From contig NZ_CP030034.1 in NCBI RefSeq assembly GCF_006874625.1, positions 868,001 to 932,000 of the forward strand: a DNA stretch of 64,000 nucleotides. Direction: 5' to 3'. Numbering within the stretch: position 1 is the first letter of the stretch; each line of letters opens with the position of its first letter. Below the pieces are notes generated by a model, which had not been told where the DNA came from, did no database searches, and worked only from the letters and a program-made list of their open reading frames with translations. This DNA comes from Bdellovibrio sp. NC01 (GTDB lineage: Bacteria > Bdellovibrionota > Bdellovibrionia > Bdellovibrionales > Bdellovibrionaceae). Positions 61,928-64,000 of this stretch are shown piece by piece. The position numbers and the translations under genes were made by a program.

Positions 61928-63316
61928 ATGATCGTTCAATCTCATATTCTCACAAAGGCCCTGGACGCGGCCTTGTCTACTGGGGCAGATTTCGCAGATA
62001 TCTTCGTTGAAGATACTTATTCATCAAACCTAACAGTTTTAAATTCTAAAGCAGATCAAGCGATCGTCGGTCAATTGTATGGTGCTGGCATTCGTTTGTT
62101 CTTTGGTCATGAAATCGTTTACGTCACAACAAACGATTTGTCTGAACAGGGTTTGGTTAAAGCTGCGTTGAATGCGGCACAAAGCCGTGGTTCGGGTGCT
62201 GCAAAAAAATCAATGCCGTTGATGCAAGTCCCGTTCGATTCGATTCACACATTTGGTGAAAAAGCTCACGAGATGAATCGCGATAGAAAATTCGGTTGGT
62301 TGAATTCTTTGGATCAACATGCGCGTGCACGCAATTCTTCCGTGACGCAAGTTGAAGCGGGCTTGAATGAAAAATTCCAACGTGTGCAAATTGCGAACTC
62401 TCGCGGTTTGATGGCGTATGATGAAAGATCTTACTCACGCATTCGTCTTGAAACGTTTGTTGAAAACATGGGTGTCAAAGAAAGCTCTGCAGATACTGTG
62501 GGGCACATGGGCACGTCAGAACTTTACGATACGGTGAATATGCAGGCATTCGCGCAAGAAAACGTAGACCGTGCGATGCGCTTAACGACAGCCGCGTATG
62601 CACCAGCAGGTGAAATGCCAGTGGTGATTGATAATTCATTCGGTGGCGTGATCTTCCACGAAGCTTGTGGTCACGGTCTTGAAACGACAAGCGTTGCCAA
62701 AGGTGCTTCGGTGTTCTGCGGTAAGCTGGGGCAGAAAATCGCCAATGACTGTGTGACTGCGATTGACGACGGTACGATGGAAAACGGGTGGGGTTCATTA
62801 AACCTTGATGATGAAGGTAACAAAACAAAACGCACAACATTGATCGAAAATGGCGTTTTGAAATCTTATATCGTTGATGAAATGGGCGCACGCCAAACTG
62901 GTTATGAAGCAACTGGTAGCGGTCGTCGTCAATCATACAAGTATGCTCCAGCATCACGTATGAGAAATACCTTCATCGCCGCAGGTAAAGATTCATTTGA
63001 AGAAATGATTCGCGACGTGGATTACGGTTTGTACGCTAAGAAAATGGGCGGCGGTTCCGTCAATCCAGGTACGGGCGACTACAACTTCCAAGTGCAAGAA
63101 GGCTACATCATTCGTAACGGACGTGTTGAAGAAGTTGTGAAAGGTGCATGCTTGATCGGTCGTGGTATCGATACGCTGGGTAAAATCACAAAAGTCTCTA
63201 ACGATTTGAAATTGGCGACAGGTATGTGCGGCTCGGTGAGCGGTAGTATTCCTGCAGCTGTTGGTCAGCCGCAAATTCTTGTATCAAGCTTGATGGTCGG
63301 CGGGAGAGCAAAATAA
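61928..63316 (+). CDS. tldD: TldD family metalloprotease
   Basis: A 462-residue protein. The zinc-binding motif HEACGHGLE begins at residue 244 and matches the HExxxH of TldD, with FGGVIFHEACGH and the GGGSVNPGTGDYNF segment typical of the family. With PmbA/TldE it degrades short unfolded peptides and matures some small peptides. Its stop overlaps the ATG of the next gene (TAATG). A GGGAGG site precedes the ATG. Confidence 0.93.
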   Translation: MIVQSHILTKALDAALSTGADFADIFVEDTYSSNLTVLNSKADQAIVGQLYGAGIRLFFGHEIVYVTTNDLSEQGLVKAALNAAQSRGSGAAKKSMPLMQVPFDSIHTFGEKAHEMNRDRKFGWLNSLDQHARARNSSVTQVEAGLNEKFQRVQIANSRGLMAYDERSYSRIRLETFVENMGVKESSADTVGHMGTSELYDTVNMQAFAQENVDRAMRLTTAAYAPAGEMPVVIDNSFGGVIFHEACGHGLETTSVAKGASVFCGKLGQKIANDCVTAIDDGTMENGWGSLNLDDEGNKTKRTTLIENGVLKSYIVDEMGARQTGYEATGSGRRQSYKYAPASRMRNTFIAAGKDSFEEMIRDVDYGLYAKKMGGGSVNPGTGDYNFQVQEGYIIRNGRVEEVVKGACLIGRGIDTLGKITKVSNDLKLATGMCGSVSGSIPAAVGQPQILVSSLMVGGRAK

Positions 63317-64000
63317 TGGATACAATCAAACAAAGTTTTGAAAAGATCGCGAACCAAGCAAAACAAGATGGTGCCAAAGTTGAAATGCTTATTTCTGGTG
63401 GCGAAAGCTTGAAGCTTGGTTATCAACAAAAGAAATTAGAAAAGTTTGAATCAACACAAACACAAATGGCTGGTCTTCGTGTAATCGTTGGTCCAAGCCA
63501 AGGTTATGCGTATACAGAAAACTTGTCGGAAGAGGCTTTGCTTCGCACTTACAAAGACGCTTTGACGAATGCAAAGACTGTGCAGTCAACAGATGCAGTT
63601 GAAGTGCCATTGATGAAACCTCAACAAATTCCTGCAATGGATCTTTTTAATCCTGAACAAGTAGCGATGGATCAAAAGTTGGAAGTGGCGCGCGTTCTTG
63701 AAGACGCATGTTTAAGTCTTGATAAACGAGTTGAGTCGGTTCCTTACAGCGGTTTTTCTGAAAGTATGAGTTTCCGCCGTATTTTGAATTCAGAAGGTGT
63801 GGATCAAGAGTTTAAGCAAAACTATTATTCTGGTTATGCCTATGCTTTGGCGAAAGAAGGGGAGTCGTCAAAAATGGATGGCGACGCTTTCTTTGCACGA
63901 TCGTTTAAAGACATCGATGCGAAAGCAACAAGCGAAAAGGGAGTTAAAAAATCTCTATCGCGTTTGGGCGCGCAGAAGTTGAAAACGGGTAACTATGCTG
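63316..64000 (+). CDS. pmbA: PmbA/TldE family protein, cut by window end
   Basis: The first about 228 residues of a TldE/PmbA protein (MDTIKQSFEKIANQAKQDGA start; MAGLRVIVGPSQGYAYTENL; later YYSGYAYALAKEG). No zinc motif is expected in this partner subunit. The ATG overlaps the tldD stop, which gives the usual co-translated pair; the C-terminal half lies outside the window. Confidence 0.88.
   Translation, partial: MDTIKQSFEKIANQAKQDGAKVEMLISGGESLKLGYQQKKLEKFESTQTQMAGLRVIVGPSQGYAYTENLSEEALLRTYKDALTNAKTVQSTDAVEVPLMKPQQIPAMDLFNPEQVAMDQKLEVARVLEDACLSLDKRVESVPYSGFSESMSFRRILNSEGVDQEFKQNYYSGYAYALAKEGESSKMDGDAFFARSFKDIDAKATSEKGVKKSLSRLGAQKLKTGNYA

Overview
The window looks like chromosome of a predatory Bdellovibrio-type bacterium (Bdellovibrionota). 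The pointers are a TIGR02147-type regulator, a family seen mostly in Bdellovibrio and Fibrobacter; a very large tail-fibre-like surface protein with a C-terminal S74 chaperone, as in the mosaic adhesive trimer (MAT) fibres described in Bdellovibrio; many small secreted proteins; and intermediate GC. No IS element, prophage, CRISPR array or rRNA was seen. One tRNA is present, tRNA-Pro(UGG).

Layout. 0-6.2 kb: end of an alpha/beta hydrolase, an OmpA-family protein, an MFS exporter with a FixH/YtkA-like partner, and an alkylation-repair pair (Ada-AlkA fusion plus methyltransferase). 6.2-11.5 kb: a hybrid histidine kinase divergent from an OmpR-type regulator, a large amidohydrolase and a small secreted protein with an apparently frameshifted start. 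11.8-17.3 kb: a 1335-residue MAT-like fibre followed one base later by a secreted protein with two fibrinogen-like domains. 18.6-30.1 kb: acidic amino acid genes. A DcaP-like porin and periplasmic asparaginase lie on the plus strand. Facing them on the minus strand is a five-gene run of Asp:Ala antiporter (AspT), aspartate 4-decarboxylase (AspD) and a complete RND efflux pump. 30.2-32.9 kb: a TetR regulator divergent from an SDR gene across a clean palindrome, then an AI-2E-type transporter.

32.9-41.3 kb is the most striking region. A MerR regulator of the B12-binding CarH/LitR type sits between two lipocalin genes and a seven-gene lipid-modification operon (FAD oxidoreductase, DUF1365, two cyclopropane-synthase-like methyltransferases, DUF1295, DUF2062, secreted protein). 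The same palindrome, TTTGTATAG-N6-CTATACAAA, lies upstream of the lipocalins and in the divergent promoter region of the regulator and the operon. This suggests a small light- or B12-responsive regulon that remodels membrane lipids.

41.3-64 kb is mostly housekeeping: tRNA-Pro with unusual structured flanks, rpsR, rpmB, an L24-type protein, a nitrilase-family amidase, ETF-ubiquinone oxidoreductase, an RlmL-type methyltransferase, a Mut7-C protein, a TIGR02147 regulator divergent from a lytic-transglycosylase-like secreted protein, lpxD, a Lys/Ala/Pro-rich H1-like protein, infA, tex, a 31-residue basic peptide, a transsulfuration-type PLP enzyme, a GT-C glycosyltransferase and tldD/pmbA, the last cut by the window edge.

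Two regulators (8625 and 30786) have complete N-terminal domains only if translation starts at CTG, each behind a plausible Shine-Dalgarno sequence. All family calls come from reading motifs by eye; no database search was run.
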